A stretch of DNA of 64,000 bases, from NCBI RefSeq assembly GCF_023630705.1, contig NZ_JALQEM010000041.1, forward strand, positions 1-64,000, given 5' to 3'. Origin of the DNA: Caballeronia sp. GAFFF1. Lineage in GTDB: Bacteria > Pseudomonadota > Gammaproteobacteria > Burkholderiales > Burkholderiaceae. This document shows, piece after piece, positions 53,308 through 62,209 of this stretch. Within the stretch, counting starts at the first letter, position 1. Each line of letters opens with the position of its first letter. The notes below the pieces were generated by a model, which was not told where the DNA came from, searched no databases, and was given only the letters and a program-made list of their open reading frames with translations. The position numbers and the translations under genes are program-made.

Positions 53308-54030
53308 TCAGCGCGAGAAGAGCCGCACGACGCCTGCATCCACCACCCGCGCGATTTCTTCCATGCGCCAGGTGATGTGCGATTCCGTCAGCGCACGGCA
53401 TCGCTCGATATCGCGTGCTTCGATGGCATCGAGAATTTCGAGGTGCTCCGCGAAGGCATCGTGGCCGCGCTGTTCCAGATCCATCCAGCGCACGAAATGA
53501 ATGCGCGCGTTGATGCCGTATAGCGCGCGAACCATTTCGTTATTGCCCGCGAGCGCGACGAGCCGAACGTGGAACTCTTCGTCCTTGATGGTGAGTTCGG
53601 CGGCGCTGGTCTGAGCCTTAGTCTTCAAGACTTCCTTCCAGAACTTGCGCAGCGCGCGCAAATCCTTGATGCTGGCACGCTCGGCCGCCAGCAGCACGGC
53701 GGACGATTCGATGCTGCGCCGTAGCTCGAAGAGATCGAAGATATCTTGCCGATGCAGTTCGCGCGCGAAAAAGCCGCGATTCGGCACGAAGTGCAGCAGA
53801 CTTTCGGCGACGAGGCGGTTGAGGGCTTCGCGCAGTGGCGTGCGGCTCACGTCGAAACGCTGCGCGAGTTCCAGTTCGTTCACGCGCTCGCCGGGGCGGA
53901 TAGTGTAGACCACCGCCATTTCCTTCAATTGCTCGTAGAGCTCGTTGACGGTCAGGCCCGGGCGCTTCGGCGGCGTCGTCTCGCGAACGTTCGGACGCGT
54001 CTCCCGCAAGAGAGATGAATACCTGGGCAT
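53308..54030 (-). CDS. GntR-family regulator with FCD domain
   Basis: A 240-residue regulator. The N-terminal winged helix-turn-helix (LTVNELYEQLKEMAVVYTIRPGERVNELELAQRFDVSRTPLREALNRLVAESLL) is followed by an all-helical FCD ligand domain with metal-binding-type His residues (DEEFHVRLVALAGNNEMVRAL, CRALTESHITWRMEEI). It is convergent with the oxidoreductase gene 36 bp away, so it closes the catabolic cluster and probably senses its substrate. Candidate operators are the TGTCGACA palindromes between dadA and ridA. Confidence 0.88.
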   Translation of the reverse strand: MPRYSSLLRETRPNVRETTPPKRPGLTVNELYEQLKEMAVVYTIRPGERVNELELAQRFDVSRTPLREALNRLVAESLLHFVPNRGFFARELHRQDIFDLFELRRSIESSAVLLAAERASIKDLRALRKFWKEVLKTKAQTSAAELTIKDEEFHVRLVALAGNNEMVRALYGINARIHFVRWMDLEQRGHDAFAEHLEILDAIEARDIERCRALTESHITWRMEEIARVVDAGVVRLFSR

Positions 54031-54358
54031 GTCTCGTCAGTTCCTTTGCTTGCTTAGGCGGCTTGACGGCAGCGCGGCTTCATGCGCTGACGGGAGGTTC
54101 CGACACAGATAATACAACAGTGCCCACAGCTTCACCCACAATGTACAGAGGCGCCCCATCGATCGGCGGGAGCAGAAATCCGGAAGTGCGCTCGCTGTCG
54201 CACTCTGTTGGTCACGCAATGCGGGATCAAGGGTTGCGTGAAACCGCACGACCGCCGCATACGTGTCAACGCGCGAAAGCTTGCAGTTGCGGTTTAGGAT
54301 TGGCTGGAGTTCGGCGAGCGTCCGTGAACGAGCTTCGCGATGCCATCCGCACTGCGTA
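54031..54358. other. Promoter region and degraded DNA upstream of the GntR gene
   Basis: No intact gene. The first part should hold the GntR promoter on the minus strand; the rest runs into the kinase relic. Confidence 0.4.
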
Positions 54359-54746
54359 GTGGATTTCTCCGTAGACATCGCGGGAACGGTGGAGAGTCAT
54401 CGAGCACGCATCCAGCAGCTCCTGTCAGACCTTCTGACCAATGCGCTTAGCCACGGTGCCAAGGCGGATCCGTCACTTTGATGAACAGCTGGCTGACGGA
54501 TGACTCCAACTCACAGTTCGAAACAGCGACGCAGAGATTGCCGAAGACGTACAAAGCGAAGTGTCCAAGCCTTACTATCGGCCCGCGAATAGCGCTGCTG
54601 GTGCCGGTCTGGGGCTTGGTCTCGCCATTTGCAAGCAGATTGTGTCCGTTCATGACGGCACCCTTCACGTCGTCTCAACGGATGCGGAGGGCACGAGCTT
54701 TACGATCCGCAATCGTCAGAGCCCCTCAGTCAGCGACGCGGCATGA
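54359..54746 (+). pseudogene. Fragment of a sensor histidine kinase
   Basis: The frame first reads VDFSVDIAGTVESHRARIQQLLSDLLTNALSHGA (the N-box of an HATPase domain) and stops at 54481. A shifted frame reads AEIAEDVQSEVSKPYYRPANSAAGAGLGLGLAICKQIVSVHDGTLHVVSTDAEGTSFTIR (G1/G2 boxes). The dimerisation and sensor parts are absent and at least one frameshift splits the ATPase domain. A non-functional remnant, followed 39 bp later by a broken response regulator. Confidence 0.8.
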
Positions 54747-54785
54747 CGGTTGCGAATACAGGTAAAGCATCTTTTATTGGTGACC

Positions 54786-55139
54786 ATGAAGCGTGTCCTG
54801 CTAGTAGACGACAGATAGGGATCTGTTGCAAGCCCTAGACACTCTGTTCCAGCTTCATGGCTTTGAGGTTGTCTGTGCGACTGACGGCGTAACGGCGCTC
54901 GCGCAGGCGCAAAGGACGTCGCCTGACCTCATCATCACCGACTGGAAGATGCCACGGCTCGACGGTATCAGGCTTTGCCGATCTCTGCGGGCGCTAGGCC
55001 GATTCGCGAACGTACCAGTCGTGCTTACTTCCAGAAGGAGGCTCCTGACGGGGCCCGAGTTTGGGACCTGTTTCTTCGCAAGCCCATCGATTTCCTACTG
55101 CTTAGGCCCGTCATCCGGCGCGCCATCGGGAGTGCCTAA
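54786..55139 (+). pseudogene. Frameshifted response-regulator receiver gene
   Basis: It starts MKRVLLVDDR and hits a stop. Removing one base (an extra A after GTAGACGAC) restores VDDDRDLLQALDTLFQLHGFEVVCATDGVTALAQAQRTSPDLIITDWKMPRLDGIRLCRSL, a full receiver core with the phospho-acceptor Asp (TDWKMP). A second shift near 55035 restores QKEAPDGARVWDLFLRKPIDFLLLRPVIRRAIGSA to a TAA at 55139. This was once about 120 residues, a stand-alone receiver. Its end overlaps the intact kinase gene on the other strand by 45 bp. Confidence 0.8.
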
Positions 55140-56657
55140 CGCTTGGCATAGCTCGTCGACGTCAACCGGCTTGGTAAAGTGCACGTCGAACCCGGCGTCG
55201 AACGCCTTTGTCTTGTCTTCCTGCTGACCCCAGCCGGTCAGAGCGATAAGGGTCAGCCGAGCCCCGCCCATCTTGCTCCGTATTCGCCGCGCGAGTTCAT
55301 AGCCCGACATATCTGGTAAGCCGATGTCGAGCACTGCGGCGTCGAAGTAGCCATTGTCGAGTACCGTCAACGCCGCAGCGGCGTCAGACGCGACGGAGAC
55401 CGTATTACCCTGCACTTCGAGCACTGCGGCCAAGCTCTCCGCCGCATCCCGGTTGTCGTCCACGACCAGGATTCGGCGCGGCATCGGTGCCGCTCCCGGC
55501 TCGACTGTTGCTTGCTCTGAAGTCTCCGACTCGCACATGGGCAGGCTGACGGTGAAGCGGCTACCCTTGCCAGGACCCTCGCTATGCGCCTCAACCTTGC
55601 CGCCGTGCAGATCGACAAGCATCTTGACGAGCGCGAGCCCGACGCCGAGCCCATCGTCCGAGTATCCCTTCGGGCGCCCCAGCTGAACGAACATACCGAA
55701 CACCGACCCAATGTTCTCGGGCGAAATGCCGATACCAGAGTCGCGCACGGTGAAGACGGCCTCATCACCGTCTCTGTAACCCGCGATCATCACGTCGCCA
55801 CCGGGCGGCGTATATTTGACTGCGTTGTTGAGCAGATTCTGCATGATCTGCAGCAGACGGGTCGGATCGGCATCGACGGTCAAGCTTGACGGGAGTTCGA
55901 CGGTCAAACGATGCGAAGCGGCTTCGATCCGTGGACCGGATGCTTCGACGGCTGCACGCATCATGTCGGCGAGATCCAGCGGACGCTTGCGAAGTTCGAT
56001 CTTTCCCTCGTTGAAGCGGGCGACGTCCAGCAAGTCATCCACCAAGTGGGAAAGCTGAGCCAATTGCCGTTGTAGGACTTCTCTAGCCCAGCGCAGGCGC
56101 TCAGTATCGACGACGTCGTCTTGCAGTAACGCAAGTACGTTAGACATTGGTGCGAGCGGATTGCGAAGCTCGTGCGCCAACGTCGCCAGAAACTGATCTT
56201 TCAAGTCGCTTGCCTTCTTCAGCTCGGACTCCGCCTGGCGCTTGGCCTCGAGCGCACGCTCCGCATTTGTTTTGGCCTGAAGGAGCTCAATTTCAAACTT
56301 GTGGCGGTCGTTCACCACCATGAAGGCGAATCGGTCAATGTCGCCGCCTGCGCTTTCGCTGCGGGATGCATTGACCAGCATTGGCAACCTCGCTCCATCG
56401 CAGCGGACCAACTCAAGCTTTAGCTCGGCCACCGATCGTTGCAGCTGCAACAGCGGTCCCCAGTGCGTCTGCTGAAAGAGCCGCGCACCGATGGTTAGAA
56501 GGTCTGCTACCTTTCGCCGTCCGACAAGCTGGTCGCGCTCGTAGCCCAACCACCGGCAGAATGTGTCATTCGCGTAGAGAATCGATCCGTCGGCCGACGC
56601 TGTCAGAAGCCCACAGGGGGCCTGCATGAAAGCATCGTTGTTTGACGGACCGCTCAT
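55095..56657 (-). CDS. PAS-domain hybrid histidine kinase with receiver domain
   Basis: A 520-residue soluble kinase. A PAS domain lies at 7-120 (LTASADGSILYANDTFCRWLGYERDQLVGRRKVADLL). The phosphoryl His is H162 (LATLAHELRNPLAPM). The HATPase is marked by MQNLLNNAVKYTPPGG, FTVRDSGIGISPENIGSVF and DDGLGVGLALVKMLVDLHGG. The C-terminal receiver runs from RRILVVDDNRDAAESLAAVLE to the Asp in AVLDIGLPDMSG. There is no membrane helix or output domain. It starts 3 bp after the stop of the RsbQ-like gene, so they form a unit. A cytoplasmic ligand delivered by the hydrolase may be its signal (inference). Confidence 0.9.
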   Translation of the reverse strand: MSGPSNNDAFMQAPCGLLTASADGSILYANDTFCRWLGYERDQLVGRRKVADLLTIGARLFQQTHWGPLLQLQRSVAELKLELVRCDGARLPMLVNASRSESAGGDIDRFAFMVVNDRHKFEIELLQAKTNAERALEAKRQAESELKKASDLKDQFLATLAHELRNPLAPMSNVLALLQDDVVDTERLRWAREVLQRQLAQLSHLVDDLLDVARFNEGKIELRKRPLDLADMMRAAVEASGPRIEAASHRLTVELPSSLTVDADPTRLLQIMQNLLNNAVKYTPPGGDVMIAGYRDGDEAVFTVRDSGIGISPENIGSVFGMFVQLGRPKGYSDDGLGVGLALVKMLVDLHGGKVEAHSEGPGKGSRFTVSLPMCESETSEQATVEPGAAPMPRRILVVDDNRDAAESLAAVLEVQGNTVSVASDAAAALTVLDNGYFDAAVLDIGLPDMSGYELARRIRSKMGGARLTLIALTGWGQQEDKTKAFDAGFDVHFTKPVDVDELCQALGTPDGAPDDGPKQ

Positions 56658-56660
56658 CGG

Positions 56661-57461
56661 CTAAAGATTCCGCTCGCGCAGGAAGCCCACCATGGCATCG
56701 ATGCTCGCGTCCGGTGAACTGAGATGCGGGCAGTGCCCGATGTTGCGCACGATCGACAGAGCACTCCCCGGTATCATTTCGCTCATGTATCTGCCGACAC
56801 CAACGGGGGCTAGAAAATCGTCATCCGACTGGACGATTAGCGTAGGGGTGGTTACTCGGGAAAGATCCGCGCGATGGTCCGCTAGGAACGTGACCCGCGC
56901 AAAATGCTTGGCGATCTCCGGATCGGTTCTGCAGAAACTGTTCGTTAGCTCGTCGCGCAGTTCGGGCTTATCAGGCACACCCATGATCGCGGGCGCCATT
57001 GTGCTAGCCCAGCCAAGATAATTATGCTCGAGCGTTTCTAGCAGTCCTTCGATATCTTCGCGGGTGAACCCACCGACGTAGTCGCCGTCGTTGATGAATG
57101 ACGGCGACGGACCGATCATCACGTTCGCCGAGAAGCGGTCCGGCCGCTCAATGGCGGCAAGCATGCCGATCGTAGCACTGACCGAGTGTCCGACAAAGAT
57201 GGCCTCGGGGCAGTTGAGTTCGTCAAGTATCTCGATGACATCGGCGGCATGCCCCCTCAGGGACGCATACCTATCACGGTCGTAGGCGCTTAGCTCCGAC
57301 TTTCCGCTACCGACGAGATCAAACAGGATGGTCGTATAGCGTTGCGCGAGGGTAGGGGCGAGGAATCGCCACATAGTTTGGTCGCAGCCGAACCCATGAG
57401 CGAAGATCATTGCAGGACCTCGACCTTCAATTCGGACGTTATTACGTGTCAGGGGGTTCAT
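56661..57461 (-). CDS. RsbQ-like alpha/beta hydrolase
   Basis: A 266-residue alpha/beta hydrolase with an RsbQ/KAI2-type layout: MNPLTRNNVRIEGRGPAMIFAHGFGCDQTMWR, nucleophile VGHSVSA (S93), acid in VQSDDDFLAP and His in GHCPHLSSPD. In Bacillus, RsbQ supplies a signal to the PAS domain of RsbP. Here the adjoining gene is a PAS hybrid kinase, suggesting the same hydrolase-plus-PAS logic in a two-component setting. No signal peptide. Confidence 0.88.
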   Translation of the reverse strand: MNPLTRNNVRIEGRGPAMIFAHGFGCDQTMWRFLAPTLAQRYTTILFDLVGSGKSELSAYDRDRYASLRGHAADVIEILDELNCPEAIFVGHSVSATIGMLAAIERPDRFSANVMIGPSPSFINDGDYVGGFTREDIEGLLETLEHNYLGWASTMAPAIMGVPDKPELRDELTNSFCRTDPEIAKHFARVTFLADHRADLSRVTTPTLIVQSDDDFLAPVGVGRYMSEMIPGSALSIVRNIGHCPHLSSPDASIDAMVGFLRERNL

Positions 57462-58266
57462 TGAGCTGCTGGCTTCGTGAAATTAACGCCGTTTTGTGAT
57501 GGCATCGTTCGGGCGGTAGGCGGCAGGGTACCAGTTTTGTCCAAAGACTGTACAAGTACATCGGCGTGACGTCGACGCATTTGCTTTCTCGTTGGCCCCG
57601 CTTAGAACCGACCATTACGCGAACTTCACGGTTGAAACGCCACGACGCGACGTGGCGATGTGGCGTCTGAGACCAGATGAAGTCGTCGATTCAGCTCAAG
57701 GCGGCGGTCCTGCGCAACGTCGCCCTCGCTGACCGGTTTCGAGCCTAGGCGCTCGGCGTTAGCCTACCTATTTTCATTGTATCGCCTGCGTTCCCCGCTG
57801 AGACCGACGGCGGATCCACGCGCTCGCTCGGCTCATGCGTGGGTCGCCCCGGTGAGATTTTCGCATTGCTGCTAGCAGATGCGCGAAGCCTCGAAGGCCA
57901 GGGTGCGTCGTTTGTTCCGATCCAACTTCGGTAATCTTTCCTCGAGCATGCACAGCGACTGATTATATGCGCCCGCTCTTGGACTCCATTGGAGGAGAAA
58001 TGAAATCGATGCATCCGTGCCGTGCACCGGACCGCTTCCGCGCCCAGACGATGGTTTGATGAAGATTGGCCTGCCATGACGAGACAACCGGCTCCACGCC
58101 GTGTCGCTGCAGCGGTCCTGGACCGCGGCTTGAATCCCCATCCGAGAAGAGGTTGGTAGCAGGCCGCTGATGCCATAAGTGGGGCCACAGAGGCGGGCTC
58201 GCCGCTTGCGTAGGTGTTGCTCGGTCTTGCGGTTGCTAGATGCGGCCCGCCAATGAGACGCATGAG
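57462..58266. other. About 0.8 kb with no convincing gene
   Basis: The longest frame (57745-58263, minus) is Ser/Arg-rich and has no family features. The stretch probably holds the RsbQ-gene promoter on its left and degenerate DNA on its right. Confidence 0.35.
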
Positions 58267-58482
58267 ATGAGCAAGGCGCAGGACTTAGAACAGAGCAAAA
58301 AAACGGCGACGAACGCGCCAAGGCGCTTTGATCCCTTCTTTTTAGCCTTTTGCTGCTTTCTTGTCCTGGTGGACGGGGCTTCGATCGCCCGTCTTTTGCG
58401 CTCCGGCGTGGCCGTTTGCTTCGTCTCCAACCTGCGCATCATGTTGGATGCGCACTCGATACGCGTAGGGAGACGTCAATGA
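58267..58482 (+). CDS. Hypothetical small membrane protein coupled to the esterase gene
   Basis: Up to 71 residues from ATG 58267 (MSKAQDLEQSKKTATNAPRRF) with a hydrophobic segment FFLAFCCFLVLVDGASIARLL. Its stop overlaps the esterase ATG (ATGA at 58479), a hint of coupling. No family recognised and only a moderate ribosome site, so it may be a chance frame. Confidence 0.3.
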   Translation: MSKAQDLEQSKKTATNAPRRFDPFFLAFCCFLVLVDGASIARLLRSGVAVCFVSNLRIMLDAHSIRVGRRQ

Positions 58483-59663
58483 ATTTCTTCGCCCCGCTTT
58501 TTCTGGCGCATAACACTTTCTGGTCGTATGCAATGCCGGGCGCTTCCATATCCGGAGATTTCGTTTCCTGTCGCGACAATGCGGCCCTCGACCGCGTAGC
58601 GCAGGATTCGTCGCTGGCGCAGGGCGGCAATGCGCACGAACAGGTGAGCGAACGCGGTGTGCAGGGCAGTGACCATTTGACTTTGGCGGTACCCGCACAA
58701 ACGCCCGCCGCTTCTCCTGTCTCATCGGCTGAAGACCGCGCGCTGCCGGCGACCAGGGGGGCGCAATGGTTGACTCACACGGTTGAGCGCAGCGGGGACA
58801 CTCACCGCGCGAAGGTCTACATTCCAAGTGGCTACGACGGTCGGCCCTTACCGATGATGCTGATGCTTCACGGCGCCCAGCAGCATCCCGATGACTTCGC
58901 GGCGGGAACACAGATGAACGTGGCCGCAGAAGACGCCGGGTTCATTGTTGTGTATCCGGAGCAACCGGAAAGCGCCAATCTGCTGCGTTGCTGGAACTGG
59001 TTCATACCGTTGAATCAGGCGCGCGATACCGGTGAAACCGCGGCGCTTGCCGCCTTGACGAATGACCTTATCGCCCGGTTCAACGTCGATCGGGCTCGGG
59101 TATACGTGGCGGGCCTGTCCGCGGGTGGCGCCATGGCGATCAATCTGGCCGTAACTCACCCGGACCTTTACGCGGCTGCCGCTATCCATTCAGGCTTGGC
59201 ATTCGGGGTCGCCAACGAGCACCTCTCCGCACTATGCGCGATGAACGACGGGCGAGGCACGATCTGCTTGCCGAAACGAAAAGAGGGCGGAGCTTCGATG
59301 GGCCCTGTGCCGCTGATTGTTTTCCACGGTGACGCGGATGACACCGTCCACCCGTTTAACAGCGAGCAGGTCATGGAGATGAGCCAGTTGTTGGACAGCC
59401 AAGCGGCCGACGCAAGGGTGTGCACAACGACGCAGGTCGAGCATGAACCGGGGCGCCATGGCTACACTCGGGACGTTTGGCGCGACCAAGGCGGATCGCT
59501 GCTTGCCGAGCGATGGGTGGTGCACGGTCTTGGTCATGCTTGGTCGGGCGGCCATGCTGACGGCAGTTATACCGACCATCGTGGGCCTGATGCCACCGCG
59601 GAGATCGTTCGATTTGTAAGCGAATTTTCGCTTGAGAATACGAGAAATGGCTCGTTGATGTAA
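58479..59663 (+). CDS. PHB-depolymerase-family esterase
   Basis: ATG 58479 with AGGGAGA six bases upstream; 394 residues. The core is an LpqC/PHB-depolymerase-type hydrolase: RAKVYIPSGYDGRPLPMMLMLHGAQQHPDDFAAGTQMNVAAEDAGFIVVYPEQPESANLLRCWNWF, nucleophile VAGLSAGGAM, acid HGDADDTVHPFNSEQ and His GLGHAWSGG. The first 110 residues are polar and variable. It could act on short polyhydroxyalkanoate or aromatic esters. A clear signal peptide is not seen, so an intracellular role is possible. Confidence 0.85.
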   Translation: MNFFAPLFLAHNTFWSYAMPGASISGDFVSCRDNAALDRVAQDSSLAQGGNAHEQVSERGVQGSDHLTLAVPAQTPAASPVSSAEDRALPATRGAQWLTHTVERSGDTHRAKVYIPSGYDGRPLPMMLMLHGAQQHPDDFAAGTQMNVAAEDAGFIVVYPEQPESANLLRCWNWFIPLNQARDTGETAALAALTNDLIARFNVDRARVYVAGLSAGGAMAINLAVTHPDLYAAAAIHSGLAFGVANEHLSALCAMNDGRGTICLPKRKEGGASMGPVPLIVFHGDADDTVHPFNSEQVMEMSQLLDSQAADARVCTTTQVEHEPGRHGYTRDVWRDQGGSLLAERWVVHGLGHAWSGGHADGSYTDHRGPDATAEIVRFVSEFSLENTRNGSLM

Positions 59664-59698
59664 TTCAACACGAGCGGTTTCGAACCTAAGCCTAGCCG

Positions 59699-59914
59699 CT
59701 ACTGTATCAAGTCACGTCGCTCGCTCTCGAGCGCCGGGCTCTCGTTGAGAAAGAATAACGTGACGCAGATTCCAAACGCCATCCCGGTAATGATCACTTC
59801 GGGCCATGCTAACCAGTAGCGATTTGCCGCCGGCGGAAGGTAAGCCTGGCGGCGATCTGGCGATTGACGTAATGCTATCTTAGCCGTTGTCGCTGGTGGT
59901 TCGGTGTACTGCAC
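59699..59914 (-). CDS. Hypothetical small membrane protein
   Basis: GTG 59914 would give 71 residues: VQYTEPPATTAKIALRQSPDRRQAYLPPAANRYWLAWPEVIITGMAFGICVTLFFLNESPALESE. A Pro-rich N-terminus and one membrane helix (EVIITGMAFGICVTLFF) look genuinely protein-like. There is no strong ribosome site and the family is unknown. Upstream frames extend to 59998. Confidence 0.35.
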   Translation of the reverse strand: MQYTEPPATTAKIALRQSPDRRQAYLPPAANRYWLAWPEVIITGMAFGICVTLFFLNESPALESERRDLIQ

Positions 59915-60572
59915 ATCGCGACGCCTGCATCGACCATTGATGCTAGTACTCCTAGTGCGAATCATCAGGATTACGCGGGAGCAAGGATTCAAACCCAAGC
60001 CTGATCATACGGATTACAGGCATGAAAGTTCCGGAAAGGATGTTCGCCGCTCGGGACGAGCGGCGCGTAGCATGAACCGAGTGCAGTGAGCGACGGCATC
60101 CATCGGAAATTGGCGTAACAGGGAAGGAGTGCACTTCCATAAACACCGACCTTTCGACGCTCCCCGAAAGTGGAGGCGCCGCCCCACGCTAATGTAAGCG
60201 TTTCCGGGAGGGACGAAAGGCATTAAACGTTGCGAAATTCAAAAAGGACGGCCGGCCGTTCATCGGCATGTGGCTCTCGCTTGTCTGTACGACGATGCTC
60301 GCGCAACCAGCTGTGCAGTTCCCGACGAAGAGGGCGATGAGCCCATTATCGTTTAGGTTTGTTCGACGCTTGCCCTCGACCAAAGGCGTACGAGCCGACG
60401 ACCACGCGTGTGGGCAGGCGTTGAGTAAACCTAAACGGAGAACAAGCCGAAACGGGAACGGCCTCCCTAGTGAGGCGGCCCGTCCCATCCGTCGCTGACT
60501 GCCGCCTGCCCGATGCGGCGTGGCGTTCATAGGGCGCGAAACGCACGGAAAAGCAGCCAGGGCAGGAATGCC
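59915..60572. other. Intergenic region without a convincing gene
   Basis: Short overlapping frames only, none with family motifs. A tRNA-like T-arm string occurs near 59980-60000 but no tRNA can be folded around it. Confidence 0.35.
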
Positions 60573-60601
60573 TTGACAGTGAGAGCACATGCTCCTATCT
60601 T
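60573..60601 (+). promoter_or_regulatory. Sigma-70-type promoter with an operator in its spacer
   Basis: TTGACA (60573-60578), a 17-base spacer and TATCTT (60596-60601) make a good sigma-70 promoter 45 bp before the oxidoreductase ATG. GAGCACATGCTC (60583-60594) lies within the spacer, so a bound repressor would block RNA polymerase. Confidence 0.7.
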
Positions 60602-60609
60602 TAGAAAAG

Positions 60610-60623
60610 AGAGCATATGCTCT
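60610..60623. promoter_or_regulatory. Second operator palindrome, AGAGCATATGCTCT
   Basis: A perfect 14-bp palindrome sharing the AGAGCA-TGCTC core with the site at 60583. The two centres are 28 bp apart. It covers the start region of the transcript. A likely target of the MarR protein encoded at 61748. Confidence 0.65.
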
Positions 60624-60646
60624 TAAACTTCGAACGGAGCGAAGCG

Positions 60647-61528
60647 ATGAGCCAGGCTGAGATTCTTGTGAGCGGTGCAACGGGACGGACGGGAGGTACC
60701 GCTATCGACGAACTGCTCAAGATGGGCAGACGAGTGCGGGCGTATGTGCGCACAGATGATGATCGGGCAGCCGCGTTAAGGCAGCGCGGAGTCGAAATTG
60801 CCGTCGGAGACTTCACCGACATCGATGACATCCGGGCAGCGATGGAAGGAATTCGATCGGCCTATTTTCTTCATCCAATCGCGCCGGGAATCATCGGGGC
60901 CGCGGCCTACTTCGCGCAGGCGGCAAAGGAAGCGGGCGTCAAGGCGATCGTCAACATGTCGCAGATTTCGGCACGCCGCGAGTCGACGAGCCATGCGGCA
61001 CAGGATCACTGGGTTTCCGAGCGGGTCTTTGATTGGTCAGGTGTGGCAACCACCCACTTGCGTCCTACCTTCTTTGCCGATTGGCTCGTCTATCCGCATT
61101 TTGCGAAGGAAATCTGGGCCAAGAAGGCGATCGAATTTCCCTTTGGCAACGGTCGGCACGCGCCCATCGCCACCGATGATCAAGGACGGGTCATCGCCCA
61201 TCTCCTCGCCAACCCCGAAGGCCACGAGGGCAAGACGTACGCGCTCCATGGCCCCGTCGAGATGAACCATACCGAGATCGCCGACGCGATGAGCGAGGCT
61301 CTCGGCGCCCGGATCGAATACGCCCCGACCTCCATCGAGGAATTCCGGATCAAGATGGAGACCCTTTACAAGTTTCCGCCGTTCCTCACGCAGCATCTGG
61401 TCGAAGTCGCGCAGAACTACCGCGACGGTATCTTTTCTGGCACAAACGATGCCATCGAGCGGATCACCGGAAAGCCACCGCTTTCGGTCCAGGAGTTCAT
61501 TGCCAAGAATCGGACGGCATTCGCGTGA
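60647..61528 (+). CDS. NmrA-type NAD(P)-binding oxidoreductase
   Basis: ATG 60647 preferred: GGAG lies upstream, and the earlier ATG at 60617 falls inside the operator palindrome. The 293-residue protein has the SDR/NmrA nucleotide motif EILVSGATGRTGGTAIDELL, then VEIAVGDFTDIDDIRAAMEGIRSAYFL and THLRPTFFADWLVYPHFAKEIWAKKAIEFPFGNGRHAPIATDDQGRVIAHLL. Similar to QOR2-like or NmrA-family quinone or redox-sensing proteins. Regulated by the tandem palindromes and probably by the MarR-family neighbour. Confidence 0.85.
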   Translation: MSQAEILVSGATGRTGGTAIDELLKMGRRVRAYVRTDDDRAAALRQRGVEIAVGDFTDIDDIRAAMEGIRSAYFLHPIAPGIIGAAAYFAQAAKEAGVKAIVNMSQISARRESTSHAAQDHWVSERVFDWSGVATTHLRPTFFADWLVYPHFAKEIWAKKAIEFPFGNGRHAPIATDDQGRVIAHLLANPEGHEGKTYALHGPVEMNHTEIADAMSEALGARIEYAPTSIEEFRIKMETLYKFPPFLTQHLVEVAQNYRDGIFSGTNDAIERITGKPPLSVQEFIAKNRTAFA

Positions 61529-61747
61529 TCACATCCTTAAGCCTATCGAGGTTTAAATATCGCACACTCAATGAGCGTCACCCGTTTCTGGAGGGCAGTG
61601 TTGCGCGAACCCTTATCGGGCGCGATGAAATCTGACTCACCGTAAGCTGGCCCCGTCGCCACCGGCTTTCAACGAGAGGTGCCGCCGTACGTTCGCGCGG
61701 CGCGCGCGTAATATTCGGGCGATTAATGGAAATCAGGAGTGGAACAG

Positions 61748-62209
61748 ATGTTGCCGGTGAACCAGCCGCTCGGAATCGATCAATGCAACTGCTTCGCCGC
61801 GAGGAAGGCGAGCAGGCAGATCTCCCGCCTCTACGATAGCCATCTTGAGCCCGCTGGTTTGCGTATCACGCAGTTCCTCACTTTGGCCGCCTTAAACGAG
61901 GTGGGAAGTACGCCGGTCAATGCGCTTGCCGAACGGCTCGATATTGAGCGAACTGCGATGGGGAAAATGGTTGGCTTCCTGGAACGCGACGGCTACGTCA
62001 CGATCAAGCCGTCGCCCACGGACGGCCGAAGCCGTCTTATCGAGCTCACCGAGGAAGGACGAAGCCTGCACGAAAGGGCGGCCCCTCTCTGGCAGGAAGC
62101 GCAACGGAAGTTCGAGCAACTGAACGGCGTAGACAATGTCACGGCGTTACGGGAGGGATTGAGAGGGGTGGTCGTGGGCGACGTGTCGACGCGTTCGTCG
62201 GAAGACTAA
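61748..62209 (+). CDS. MarR-family regulator with N-terminal cysteine pair
   Basis: ATG 61748, 8 bases after AGGAG; a GTG at 61739 is too close to that site. The 153 residues show a winged helix-turn-helix (RITQFLTLAALNEVGSTPVNALAERLDIERTAMGKMVGFLERDGYVTIKPSPTDGRSRLIELTEEGRSLH). The N-terminus IDQCNCFAARKASRQISRLYD carries two Cys typical of redox- or quinone-sensing MarR members. It lies 219 bp downstream of the NmrA-type gene on the same strand. Confidence 0.9.
   Translation: MLPVNQPLGIDQCNCFAARKASRQISRLYDSHLEPAGLRITQFLTLAALNEVGSTPVNALAERLDIERTAMGKMVGFLERDGYVTIKPSPTDGRSRLIELTEEGRSLHERAAPLWQEAQRKFEQLNGVDNVTALREGLRGVVVGDVSTRSSED

Noticed and set aside
57745..58263. 172-residue minus-strand frame
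   Set aside because: No ribosome site, no recognised motif, biased composition; treated as non-coding.
59970..60020. tRNA-like string (GGATTCAAACCC) suggesting a tRNA 3' end or attachment site
   Set aside because: No acceptor, D or anticodon arm can be paired around it on either strand.
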